Below, piece by piece: positions 50,753 to 58,997 of a stretch of 64,000 bases of DNA. Source of the DNA: Allobosea sp. BK604. GTDB taxonomy: Bacteria; Pseudomonadota; Alphaproteobacteria; Rhizobiales; Beijerinckiaceae. The DNA lies in the NCBI RefSeq assembly GCF_004341515.1, contig NZ_SLZF01000005.1:517288-581287 (forward strand), written 5' to 3'. Under the pieces are notes generated by a model, which was not told where the DNA came from, made no database searches, and worked only from the letters and a program-made list of their open reading frames with translations. The position numbers and the translations under genes are program-made. The number at the start of each line of letters is the position of its first letter. Position 1 is the stretch's first letter.

Positions 50753-52066
50753 ATGCTCACAGACGTCCAGCCGCGGGATGCCGCGGACGAAACCCTTGCC
50801 CTCTCCACAACCGAAGCCGACAAGCCTTCAAGCCTGAGCGGATCCAGGCGCCTCGTCCTGGGCAGCAGCCTCGCTGCGCTTGGCCTGGCAATCGGCGGCC
50901 GCCTCGCCGTCTCGCCGGCAGCCGCCCAGGGCGCCGCCCCGGCGGGCGCGCCGAAAGGGCCGCAGCCCTTCGACTATCCCGGCAAGGACAAGGGCCTGAC
51001 CTTGCTCGGCGACCGCCCGCTCGTCGCCGAGACGCCGGAAAGCCTGCTCGACGACGACACCACGCCGATCAGCAAGTTCTTCATCCGCAATAACGGCCAG
51101 ATCCCGGAGCCGGCCAAGGACGCCGAGGGCTGGCAGCTCTCGGTCGAAGGCGAGGTCGAGAAGCCGCTGACGCTGACCATTGCCGAGCTCAAGTCCCGGT
51201 TCGCCCCCCAGACCTTCCGGATGGTGCTGGAATGCGGCGGCAATGGCCGCTCCTTCTACCAGCCGGCCGCGCGCGGCAACCAGTGGACCAATGGCGGCGC
51301 CGGCTGCGCCGAATGGACGGGCGTGCGCCTCGCCGACGTGCTGAAGGCCGCCGGCCTCAAGGAGACCAGCAAGTTCACGGGCCATTACGGCGCCGACCCG
51401 CATCTCTCCGGCGACACCAACCGCGAGGCAATCTCGCGCGGCATGCCGATCGAGAAGGCGCTGGAGCCGCATTCCCTGATCGTCTGGGCCATGAACGGCG
51501 AGCCGCTGCCGCATATCCATGGCGGTCCGCTGCGCCTGGTCGTCCCGGGCTGGCCGGCCTCGCTCTCGTCGAAATGGCTCAATCGCATCCTGGTGCGGAC
51601 GACACCGCATGACGGCCAGGGCATGGGCGGCACCTCCTATCGCATCCCGACCATCCCGCTCGTTCCCGGCTCGAATGTCGACGGCAAGTCGAACTTCACC
51701 GACATGACCTCGATGCCGCTGCGCGCGATCATCAGCTCGCCGGCCAACGGCACGCGGCTGCCGGCGGCGGCGCGCGAGGTCGCGCTGCGCGGCGCGGCCT
51801 GGGCCGGCGACCATGAGGTCGCGAAGGTCGAGGTCTCCCTCGACGCCGGCCAGCGCTGGCAGGCGATGACGCTGGCCAGGCCGAAGAACCGCTATGACTG
51901 GGTGCGCTGGACCGGGACGGCGGCCCTGCCGAGCGACGGCTATTTCGAGCTCTGGGTCCGCGCCACCGATTCCCGCGGCGTCGCCCAGCCGCATGTCGCG
52001 ACGAACTGGAACCCGCAGGGCTACGGTTCCAACCCGCTGCACCGCATCGCGATCCTGGTCGGTTGA
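50753..52066 (+). CDS. Sulfite oxidase/dehydrogenase-like molybdopterin enzyme
   Basis: Periplasmic molybdoenzyme (437 aa). A Tat signal SRRLVLGSSLAALGLAIGGR (Arg32-Arg33) leads to the mature protein. The sulfite-oxidase fold is clear: the Mo-ligand Cys161 in VLECGGNGRS, the cofactor-binding SRGMPIEKALEPHSLIVWAM and GEPLPHIHGGPLRLVVPGW, then a C-terminal dimerisation domain (PLRAIISSPANGTRLPAAAR onward). The next gene is a cytochrome c, as in the bacterial SorA/SorB or SorT/SorU pairs that oxidise sulfite and pass electrons to cytochrome c. An ECF sigma/anti-sigma pair lies directly upstream, so its induction is probably sigma-dependent. Sulfite is the best guess; other oxidised-sulfur substrates are possible. 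Confidence 0.92.
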   Translation: MLTDVQPRDAADETLALSTTEADKPSSLSGSRRLVLGSSLAALGLAIGGRLAVSPAAAQGAAPAGAPKGPQPFDYPGKDKGLTLLGDRPLVAETPESLLDDDTTPISKFFIRNNGQIPEPAKDAEGWQLSVEGEVEKPLTLTIAELKSRFAPQTFRMVLECGGNGRSFYQPAARGNQWTNGGAGCAEWTGVRLADVLKAAGLKETSKFTGHYGADPHLSGDTNREAISRGMPIEKALEPHSLIVWAMNGEPLPHIHGGPLRLVVPGWPASLSSKWLNRILVRTTPHDGQGMGGTSYRIPTIPLVPGSNVDGKSNFTDMTSMPLRAIISSPANGTRLPAAAREVALRGAAWAGDHEVAKVEVSLDAGQRWQAMTLARPKNRYDWVRWTGTAALPSDGYFELWVRATDSRGVAQPHVATNWNPQGYGSNPLHRIAILVG

Positions 52067-52416
52067 TGATGCCGGACCTTCGCTTCCTCGGGATGGCCGC
52101 GCTCGCGGCCATCCTCATCGCCCCCTCGGCCGGCCTCGCCCAGGAGGAGACGCCCGAGTCGCTGCCGGATTTTGCCGGCCGCGACGAGACCTTCGGCTAC
52201 TGCATCGGCTGCCATTCGATGAAGGTCGTCAGCCGCCAGGGCATGGAGCGCAGCCGCTGGGACGAGACCCTGAACTGGATGACCGAGAAGCACGGCATGC
52301 CGGCCCCCGATGCCGACATGCGCAAGACCCTGCTCGACTATCTCGCGCAGGCCTTCCCGCCGAAGGCTCCGAGCCAGGGCGGCGGCTGGGTCAACCCGTT
52401 CGCGCCCAAACCGTAG
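52066..52416 (+). CDS. Small c-type cytochrome, electron acceptor of the molybdoenzyme
   Basis: Monoheme cytochrome (116 aa). Signal peptide (AALAAILIAPSAGLAQ), then the heme site CIGCH (residues 46-50) in FGYCIGCHSMKVVSRQG and a likely axial Met in TEKHGMPAPD. The ATG at 52066 overlaps the preceding stop by one base (TGATG), so the two subunits are coupled. It corresponds in position to SorB/SorU. An R2 hairpin repeat begins 23 bp after its stop. Confidence 0.9.
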   Translation: MMPDLRFLGMAALAAILIAPSAGLAQEETPESLPDFAGRDETFGYCIGCHSMKVVSRQGMERSRWDETLNWMTEKHGMPAPDADMRKTLLDYLAQAFPPKAPSQGGGWVNPFAPKP

Positions 52417-52438
52417 GCCCTCGAGAATGCTTGGCGCA

Positions 52439-52486
52439 TCGGCCCGAAAAGTGGCTTGCGGTTTTCGCAAAGCCGATGCGAAAACA
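52439..52486 (+). repeat. Palindromic repeat R2
   Basis: GCATCGGC at the left and GCCGATGC at the right enclose CGAAAA and TTTTCGC arms. A similar element lies at 60454-60500. It could terminate the molybdoenzyme operon. Confidence 0.7.
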
Positions 52487-52491
52487 ACGAT

Positions 52492-52597
52492 CTAGAGCAT
52501 TTCCGCGTTTCTCTGAAACACGAAAATGCTCTATCCCTTTGTTTTGACGCATTTTCTTCACGCGAACCGGTATCCACTTCGCTCGAAAATGCTCTAG
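52492..52597 (-). repeat. Dispersed repeat R1, complete copy, inverted
   Basis: Reads as the reverse complement of the 18948 copy almost base for base: CTAGAGCATTTCCGCGTTTC, then CTATCCCTTTGTTTTGACGC, and GCGAACCGGTATCCACTTCG at the end. It sits directly after an R2 element. Confidence 0.85.
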
Positions 52598-52765
52598 CTG
52601 GCCGGTATCTCATCCAGGATGCGCATGAGCGTCGTGCCTTCGTCGGCCTCCCGGATCTTGCTGCGATCCACGACCCAGGAGCCGTCGAAGTCGAGTTGCG
52701 GGGGAAACGCCGGGGGGACATAGCGCTCGACGATGCGCGTGCCGAGCAGTGTGCGGCGACGACAC

Positions 52766-52979
52766 CCGATAACGGCCTGGACCATGTCACGGATTTCCAG
52801 GCACAGGGCGGCGACGGTTCAGGAGCGTCGACACCATCTCGAATTTCGAAAGCTTCCTCGCCGCATCGAGCGATACGGCGGACGGCGTCTTCGTCAGCAT
52901 CGATGGCGCCTCCAACGGAATCCTGCTGGAGGATGTCACGCTTGCCGAGCTGACAGACCACAATCTCGCCTTCAGCTAG
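52766..52979 (+). pseudogene. Frameshifted C-terminal remnant of an RTX-type secreted protein
   Basis: One frame reads NGLDHVTDFQAQGGDG, the usual D-x-I-T-D-F near the end of hemolysin-type calcium-binding proteins. A shift near 52815 leads into a second frame reading RSVDTISNFESFLAASSD and GVFVSIDGASNGILLEDVTL, ending LTDHNLAFS at a stop (52977-52979). This looks like the last 70 residues of a type I secretion substrate. Nothing of the rest remains between the repeats on its left and the unknown gene on its right. Confidence 0.6.
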
Positions 52980-53782
52980 GTCTGCGTCGCCATGCTCCAT
53001 TGGCCGAGCGCAGCGTCGGCCTCGACCACGGGGTCGTTCAGGGTCCAGCGCGGAATGGTCCGCATCTTGTCGAGCCCGGCGAAAACGCCGACGAAGCCGC
53101 CATCTGGCGAGCTATCGCGGAGCGCCGCGTCGAATTCTCGGCCGAAGCCCTGAAAACCATCCGCCTCCACTTCGCTGAGGTGGATCTGGTTCCACGTCGT
53201 GCCCAGCGCCGGGTCCTGGACGAGAACCGCGGCGGTCTCCATTGTCCTGAATGTCCCGAGCTTGCCCATGGCCACAAGCTTCGACGCGGCCGGCCCAATA
53301 TAGCGCCGCATGATCTCGCGATAATCACGAAGGCAGGACGGATCGACGTCGAGATACTCGAGCGACGGTTTGCGATCCGGGCGATGAGATGACCCCGCCC
53401 AACCACGCGGAAAGACGAAGGATCCCGGTGTCGTCACCAGGATTTCGGCGCGCAGCAGCCGCACACCCGGCGGCTGGGGAGCGCTGACGAGCTGAGCGAC
53501 GACGTCGCCCGGGACGATGTCGCGAAAATAGACGAGTTCGGCATGGCTCCAGACGGGCGCGTCGGATTGGCTCTTGAAGATCGAGTGATGCCGATAGAGG
53601 GCGCGGCCAAGGCAGGTGCTGCCAAAATGCCGCCATGTGCCCGCGGCCCGTTCAAGCGCCTCCCGGGCTTCGGCCGAGCGCGTGTCCAGGGTCCGTGCGA
53701 GCACGACCAGGCGCTCCTCCTGCTCAATGGAGATGATCTCCGGCTCATTGAAGCTGCTCATCGCCTGCGGCGGCTTCGCCAT
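52976..53782 (-). CDS. Protein of unknown function (catalase-like fold not excluded)
   Basis: 268 aa from the ATG at 53782, chosen over a GTG at 53803 because AGGA sits six bases upstream. No signal peptide or membrane segment. Notable stretches: THSAELVYFRDIV-like WSHAELVYFRDIVPGDVVAQ, VRLLRAEILVTTPGSFVFPR, LDKMRTIPRWTLNDPVVEAD. I do not recognise the family with certainty; the layout of long strands around F-R-D-I and P-x-G-W is vaguely catalase-like, but no heme-ligand motif is seen. It follows the amidohydrolase gene by 51 bp on the same strand and may be cotranscribed with it. Confidence 0.75.
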   Translation of the reverse strand: MAKPPQAMSSFNEPEIISIEQEERLVVLARTLDTRSAEAREALERAAGTWRHFGSTCLGRALYRHHSIFKSQSDAPVWSHAELVYFRDIVPGDVVAQLVSAPQPPGVRLLRAEILVTTPGSFVFPRGWAGSSHRPDRKPSLEYLDVDPSCLRDYREIMRRYIGPAASKLVAMGKLGTFRTMETAAVLVQDPALGTTWNQIHLSEVEADGFQGFGREFDAALRDSSPDGGFVGVFAGLDKMRTIPRWTLNDPVVEADAALGQWSMATQT

Positions 53783-53833
53783 GTGCTGTCCTGTCTGGCT
53801 CACAATCGGAGCTCGATGCCTGCCGCCGGTCGA

Positions 53834-55609
53834 TCAGGCGATGATCCGCGCGGAGGGAGGCTGCAGAAACGCATCGAGCGTGTCGGGCCAGGCCCGCTGC
53901 TTGCTCCTGTAGAAATCCGCGAGGCGCTGCCGGGTTTTCGAATCGGAGGTGAGGCCGAGGAAGGATGCGGCATTCCTGAAGAAGAACGGCGAAAGATCCG
54001 TCGTGCCAAGCAGATCCGACAAGACAGGCTCGAACGACGTTCGGTATTTCTTGAAGTCGGGAAGCCGTGCCAGCAGGGGCCAGTCGGTCCCGTACATGAG
54101 CCTGTTCCTCGCCGCCTTCGGCATGGTGCGCATGTTTGCGATCAGATTTTTCGTATCCTCGTCGCTCACGCCTGTCAGGAAATTGGCGACGTCCCCGACA
54201 TCCGCGTAGAGGTTGCGGTAGCGTCCGCAGGCGAGCATGTCGGCCACCTTATCCGTCCAGGCATGCTTGCGCGCCCCCTTGTACCAGAAGAACAGCCCGC
54301 CGGAATGAGCCAGGTTCAAGCGAAGGTCCTGGAACCCCTGCATGTCCAGGACATGCTGCCAATGTTCGGGGTGAGCCCGCTCCAGGTCCTCCGGCGGGCC
54401 GATCGTCGGGGCGCAATGGGCCATGATCGGGACATGGTGATCCCGGCAAAACGTATAGAGCGTCATGAGCGCTTCATCGAGGCGCGCCCCGAAACCTGGC
54501 ACCTTTCTGCTCACGAAATCGGGAAATTTGCAGCCGTCATTGCCAATGGCGCGAAAGCCGATCGGGGGATAGAGCTTCACTCCGACAAGCCCCTGCTCCA
54601 GAATGGCTTTCTTGACCACCCGAAGCCCGTCGCTCCCGACGTTGCGGTCGTGCACCCATTGTGCGGGGTCGAAGCCGACAAAGCCGTGCAGCGCGACACC
54701 GGCCGGCTGGACCAGCGACAGCAGCTCCAGGATTCTTGCCTGTTCCGCGATCGGGGTGGCTGAGGGCGGCTCCTCGGAAGACCAGTCGCGCTTGATCCAG
54801 TTCGTCACGTCCAGGCACGCCGGCGTCACCAGACGAACGGGACGAGGCGGTCCGACGAAGTTCTCGAGATAGGACGCGGTTCGATAGCGATACATCGAAC
54901 AGAGCGGCGCGAACTCCATGAAGAGGTTGGTGAACAACGCCCAGTAGGAGTCGAATTCCGCGCGCGGACCGATCGCGGCGGGGTCGTCCGCCGGGGCCTT
55001 GCCTTGCATGGCCCGGGCGACCTCGAGCGCATGGTTCTGATAGAAGAGGCTCTTCTCCGCAGCGGAGCGCGCCACGATCCCCTCCTGCTGCTTGCCCAGG
55101 AATGTCTCGTAGATGCGATCGAGCGCCTGCCGGTTCTCGTCCGCGATCCGCGGGCGGCGCTTCGCGCGAGGGCTGTCGATATGGTCTTCCACGAAACGAT
55201 TCACGCCGCGCGCAAAGAGAAGCAGCGGATCGCGCGATGGATCGTCCTGGCCACTCGTCGCGCCGCTCGCCACCATCCACTTGAGTTCATCGATTTCGAT
55301 CGCGCCGGTCGGCGACGGCTCCTTGGCAATGGCGACCACCAATTTGGCAAGCGGTCTCGCAAGCGGCTTCAGCAACCTGTTCTCGACCAGGACGTACATG
55401 ATCATGTCAAAAGCCGGCAGGTCCCGGATATTGATGACATGGCAATGAATATCGATCTCCGGTTGCAAGAGCGGCTGTGACGAATAGGTCGGAAATGGCG
55501 GGGTCGCGCATCCGGTCAGTGCCCCAAACGCTCCGACAGGCAGTGATTTGAGAAACGCTCGACGCGACCAAGGCATGAAACCAGGCTTGGACAAGGAATC
55601 GCGGCGCAT
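53834..55609 (-). CDS. Tat-exported lipoprotein of the amidohydrolase family
   Basis: Metal-dependent hydrolase (591 aa). SRRAFLKSLPVGAFGALTGC combines a twin-arginine motif with a lipobox (LTGC), so it is predicted to be exported folded and lipidated. Catalytic landmarks of the amidohydrolase (TIM-barrel) superfamily: DIHCHVINI, PIMAHCAPTIGPPEDLER, LNLAHSGG and MYGTDWPLLARLPD with the terminal Asp ligand. I start at the ATG at 55609 because GGAG lies six bases before it; a GTG at 55621 is possible. Family members of this type include decarboxylases and hydrolases of carboxylated aromatics. The substrate is unknown. Confidence 0.88.
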   Translation of the reverse strand: MRRDSLSKPGFMPWSRRAFLKSLPVGAFGALTGCATPPFPTYSSQPLLQPEIDIHCHVINIRDLPAFDMIMYVLVENRLLKPLARPLAKLVVAIAKEPSPTGAIEIDELKWMVASGATSGQDDPSRDPLLLFARGVNRFVEDHIDSPRAKRRPRIADENRQALDRIYETFLGKQQEGIVARSAAEKSLFYQNHALEVARAMQGKAPADDPAAIGPRAEFDSYWALFTNLFMEFAPLCSMYRYRTASYLENFVGPPRPVRLVTPACLDVTNWIKRDWSSEEPPSATPIAEQARILELLSLVQPAGVALHGFVGFDPAQWVHDRNVGSDGLRVVKKAILEQGLVGVKLYPPIGFRAIGNDGCKFPDFVSRKVPGFGARLDEALMTLYTFCRDHHVPIMAHCAPTIGPPEDLERAHPEHWQHVLDMQGFQDLRLNLAHSGGLFFWYKGARKHAWTDKVADMLACGRYRNLYADVGDVANFLTGVSDEDTKNLIANMRTMPKAARNRLMYGTDWPLLARLPDFKKYRTSFEPVLSDLLGTTDLSPFFFRNAASFLGLTSDSKTRQRLADFYRSKQRAWPDTLDAFLQPPSARIIA

Positions 55610-55797
55610 GCTTCGCTCCACCTGCCGTTGCAGAGTGGCAGGATGAGGCCGGTCCCTGGATGCGGTAAAGACCTATTTGGGTTGGATCACAGCAAAGCAG
55701 GCATCGTCCGGCCGGAGGTCGCGTCTGGCTCCATCGGGTCGCGGGCGGACATTCTGTGCCGGTCTGCCTGGTGAGGCCGAGATCTGACGAGAGCAAA

Positions 55798-55832
55798 GCG
55801 AACCGGTATCCATCTCGCTCGAAAATGCTCTG
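55798..55832 (-). repeat. Dispersed repeat R1, partial copy, inverted
   Basis: GCGAACCGGTATCCATCTCG followed by CTCGAAAATGCTCT, matching one end of the R1 family. It lies about 190 bp upstream of the amidohydrolase start. Confidence 0.65.
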
Positions 55833-55930
55833 GGCCAGAGTCCGAAATGGCTGGACGACAGACGTCAGCACCTCGCGCAATGGCGGACCTCTTCGGCGGG
55901 GCCCTGGCTCAATCGATGATGTCGTCGCGC

Positions 55931-56182
55931 GCCCCTCATCCGTCTCGGTTGCGCCGAGCCACCTTCTCCCGCAAGGGGAAAAGGAGGGAGCCTCTGGGGC
56001 GTGTCGGTCAATCGAAGGGCGCCCCTTCTCCCCTTGCGGGAGAAGGTGCCCCGGAGGGGCGGATGAGGGGTCGCGCCGCCCTGAATCGTTGAGCTTGTTC
56101 GAAGGGTTGCGCGGCCATCGTCGCGCGACCCCTCATCCGTCTCGGCTTCGCCGGGCCACCTTCTCCCGCAGGGGGAGAAGGG
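55931..56182. repeat. Three copies of an intergenic palindrome (R3)
   Basis: Copies at 55931-55988 (plus), 56019-56072 (inverted) and 56127-56182 (plus). Each combines CCCCTCATCCG with ACCTTCTCCCGCA and a G-rich arm, the widespread intergenic mosaic type of rhizobia-like genomes. The whole stretch 55622-56399 contains no supportable gene besides these repeats and the R1 scrap. Confidence 0.85.
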
Positions 56183-56399
56183 AAGCGCTTGGCCGGCCGG
56201 CGCAGAAGCCGCAGTTCTGGAGTGTTTCGGTCAAGGGCGCCCCCCCTCCCACCCATCTCGGGCTTGCCCGAGTTGGGTAGAGAGGACCGAGCCTGGACCT
56301 TAGCCCTGCCGACGGGGAATGACCGGCTTTGGGGCCGAACGCCTGAACTGCGACGAAACGGGCGCGTGGTCGAAGACGTCGACCAGAGGCGTGGGGTGA

Positions 56400-58997
56400 T
56401 CACAACCTCGGATCGACCGGCTCGGATTCGAGCGCGAGGACGCCGAACACGCATTCGTGGACGCGGCGCAACGGCTCGCGAGCGACGAAGCGTTCGAGGG
56501 CCTCGAGCCCCAGCGCAAACTCCCGGAACGCCATCGAGCGCTTCCCGCCGAGGCCACGCTGGCGCAGGCGGTCGAGATGCTCGGGCATGTCGTAATCGGG
56601 ACCGTAGATGATGCGCAGGTATTCACGGCCCCGGCATTTGATCGCCGGCTGCGTGATCCCGCGCCGTCCGCGCGCCAGGAAATCGGCCGGCTTCACGACC
56701 ATGCCCTCGCCGCCTTCAGCCGTGAGCGCGAGCCACCATTGCACGGCCCGCTCGATCTCCGCATCGCTCTCCAGGTCGATGCCAAGCACGCGTGTCGCCT
56801 TGAAGAGCGGATCGGCCTCGGCCAGCCGGGCGAGCTGCCGCATATGCCAGGGATGCGGCTTGTCGCTATGGACCTGGCCCTCGCTGGCAAGGAGATGGAA
56901 GGGCGCGATCTTCAGATCATCGACGCTCCCGACCGGCCAGGCATAGCCGCGCAGGACGGCGGCGAACGCCTCGGCCGACGCGAGACGCCGATCCGCTTTC
57001 GCGAGAAGCTCCTGCAGCGGCAGGCCGCTGGCGCTTGCGCGCCGCAGCGCGTCCCGGGTGGCGCCGAGCCCGATCCGCGCCGCGGCGCCGGTCGGGCCAT
57101 ATTGCGACGTGATCAGCGACTGCGCCTTGGCCGACCAGGGCATGATCTCGGCGTCGAGCAGCACCCAATCCGATCCAAGCTCGTCGAACAGGCCGGTCGC
57201 GGCCAGGGCATCCCGGGTCCGGGTCAGGACGATGTCGCGCTGCCCGGCATCGCTGAAGAAGGCCCGGCCGGAACGGGTAAAGACCGCCCCGATCTCGCCG
57301 CTCGTCACCCCGAAGCGGCTGCGCGCCGTATCCGCATCGCGGCAGACGACAAGCGCCGCGCGCGAGCCCATATGCTTTTCCTCGGCGACGACCTCGCGAA
57401 TGCCCTCGCGGCGATAGAAGGCGAGCGCCTCGCGCGGATGCTCGAGATAGCCCTCCTCCTTCGAGGTCTCGGAGGGCGACATGGTCGGAGGCAGATAGAT
57501 CAGCCATTTCGGGTCGATGGCGAAACGGCTCATCACCTCCAGGGCAGCGGCGGTGTTCTCCTCGCGGATGGTGACCGAGGGCTGAAGACGCGTCGTGATG
57601 ATCCGCTTGCCGGACACATCCGCAAGATCGAGCAGGTCGTCGACATCCTGCTGCTGGCTGAGGCCCTCGGCAGCCGCGACCGCTCCGCCGAGCGGCCGAA
57701 GCGGCTCGGTATAGACCTGCCGGGCGGGCTCGGAGACGAGCTCCATCTCGGGATAGCGCAGCGCCGTCAGCTTGCCGCCGAATACGCAGCCCGTGTCGAT
57801 GCAGAGCGTGTTGTTGAGCCACGCAGCCTCGACCACGGGTGTGTGGCCATGGACGACTTTCGTCTTGCCACGGTATTCGGCCGCCCAGTTCTGCCGGACA
57901 GGCAGTCCGAACTCGTCGATCTCGCCCGTCGTCTCGCCGAACAGGCAAAAGCCCCGGATCGTGCCGGAAGCCCGGCCCTGCATCTCCTCCTTGATCCCGG
58001 CATGGGCGACGGCCAGCCGGCCGCGGTCGAGCAGATAGTGGCTGACGAGCCCGCCAATGAACGCCTTCGCCCGTGCCCGGAATGCATCGCTTTGCCCGGC
58101 AAGGTCATCGATGCTGGCCTGGAGCCCGTGCGCAGCCTTGACCTCGCGCCCTGCGAGCCATTTCTCGAGCTTGGCCTCGTGGTTGCCGAGGACACAAAGC
58201 GCAACACCGTCCTCGACCATGTCCATGACCAGGCGAAGGCTGTCGGCAACGCGTGGCCCGCGGTCGACAAGGTCGCCGACGAAGACGGCCTTGCGGCCCG
58301 GCGGAGGCGACACGCGGTAGCGCGGCTCACCCGCTTCCTCGCTGCGTTCGACGGTGTAGCCGAGCTGGGCGAGGAGCGCCTCCAGTTCGTCGGCGCAGCC
58401 ATGCACGTCGCCGATGAGGTCGAACGGGCCGGCCTCGTCGCGCCTGTCGGTCCAGAGCCGTTGACGCGCGATCTCCGCGGCGTCGATCTCCGCCGCCGAT
58501 GCGAGGTGGTGGATCTGGCGGAAGCCTTCCCGCGCCAGGCCATGCAGCCCGCGCCGGAGCGCCGCCATCTGGTTCCTGACGACATGGGCTCCGAAGTCGC
58601 GGTCCGGCCGCTCGGCGTTCCGGGCCCGACAGACGCCCTCACCCGGATCGAGCACGATGGCGACGGAGAGCGCATGGAAACGGCGGGCGATCTCGACCAG
58701 CTTCTTCCGGTCCTCCGGGCGCACATTGGTGGCGTCCACGACGGCGAGACGGCGTCCCTTGAGCCGCAGCTCGAGGATGGTCTGAAGCAGCGCAAACGCG
58801 TCCGGCGTGGCCGTCTGATCATTCTCGTCGTCGGAGACGAGCCCGCGACAGGTGTCGGACGAGATGATCTCGGTCGGGCGGAAATGGCGGCGCGCGAAGC
58901 TGGACTTGCCCGACCCGGAGGCCCCGATGAGGACGATCATCGAGAATTCGGGAACGGCGATCTGGCGGGCGGGCAAGGCGGTGGTCTCGGCGCTCAT
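56400..58997 (-). CDS. pnkp: Polynucleotide kinase-phosphatase (Pnkp), RNA end-healing and ligase-like enzyme
   Basis: Three-domain RNA-repair enzyme of 865 aa, typical length. The N-terminal 5'-kinase has the P-loop GASGSGKSS (25-33) and DATNVRPEDRKK. The central metallophosphatase shows GDVHGC (196-201), GDLVDRGP (241-248) and GNHE (271-274), with HGHTPV further on. The C-terminal adenylyltransferase/ligase-like domain has Lys541 in EEKHMGSRAALV, followed by later ligase motifs (LLDAEIMPW, EGMVVKP). Bacterial Pnkp heals and, with Hen1, seals RNAs cut by ribotoxins. The ATG at 58997 overlaps the hen1 stop by four bases, so both are translated together. Confidence 0.96.
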   Translation of the reverse strand: MSAETTALPARQIAVPEFSMIVLIGASGSGKSSFARRHFRPTEIISSDTCRGLVSDDENDQTATPDAFALLQTILELRLKGRRLAVVDATNVRPEDRKKLVEIARRFHALSVAIVLDPGEGVCRARNAERPDRDFGAHVVRNQMAALRRGLHGLAREGFRQIHHLASAAEIDAAEIARQRLWTDRRDEAGPFDLIGDVHGCADELEALLAQLGYTVERSEEAGEPRYRVSPPPGRKAVFVGDLVDRGPRVADSLRLVMDMVEDGVALCVLGNHEAKLEKWLAGREVKAAHGLQASIDDLAGQSDAFRARAKAFIGGLVSHYLLDRGRLAVAHAGIKEEMQGRASGTIRGFCLFGETTGEIDEFGLPVRQNWAAEYRGKTKVVHGHTPVVEAAWLNNTLCIDTGCVFGGKLTALRYPEMELVSEPARQVYTEPLRPLGGAVAAAEGLSQQQDVDDLLDLADVSGKRIITTRLQPSVTIREENTAAALEVMSRFAIDPKWLIYLPPTMSPSETSKEEGYLEHPREALAFYRREGIREVVAEEKHMGSRAALVVCRDADTARSRFGVTSGEIGAVFTRSGRAFFSDAGQRDIVLTRTRDALAATGLFDELGSDWVLLDAEIMPWSAKAQSLITSQYGPTGAAARIGLGATRDALRRASASGLPLQELLAKADRRLASAEAFAAVLRGYAWPVGSVDDLKIAPFHLLASEGQVHSDKPHPWHMRQLARLAEADPLFKATRVLGIDLESDAEIERAVQWWLALTAEGGEGMVVKPADFLARGRRGITQPAIKCRGREYLRIIYGPDYDMPEHLDRLRQRGLGGKRSMAFREFALGLEALERFVAREPLRRVHECVFGVLALESEPVDPRL

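Noticed and set aside
52594..52785. 63-codon minus-strand frame (VERYVPPAFPPQLDFDGSWV)
   Set aside because: It begins inside the R1 repeat region, has no family match or ribosome site, and overlaps the RTX remnant on the other strand.
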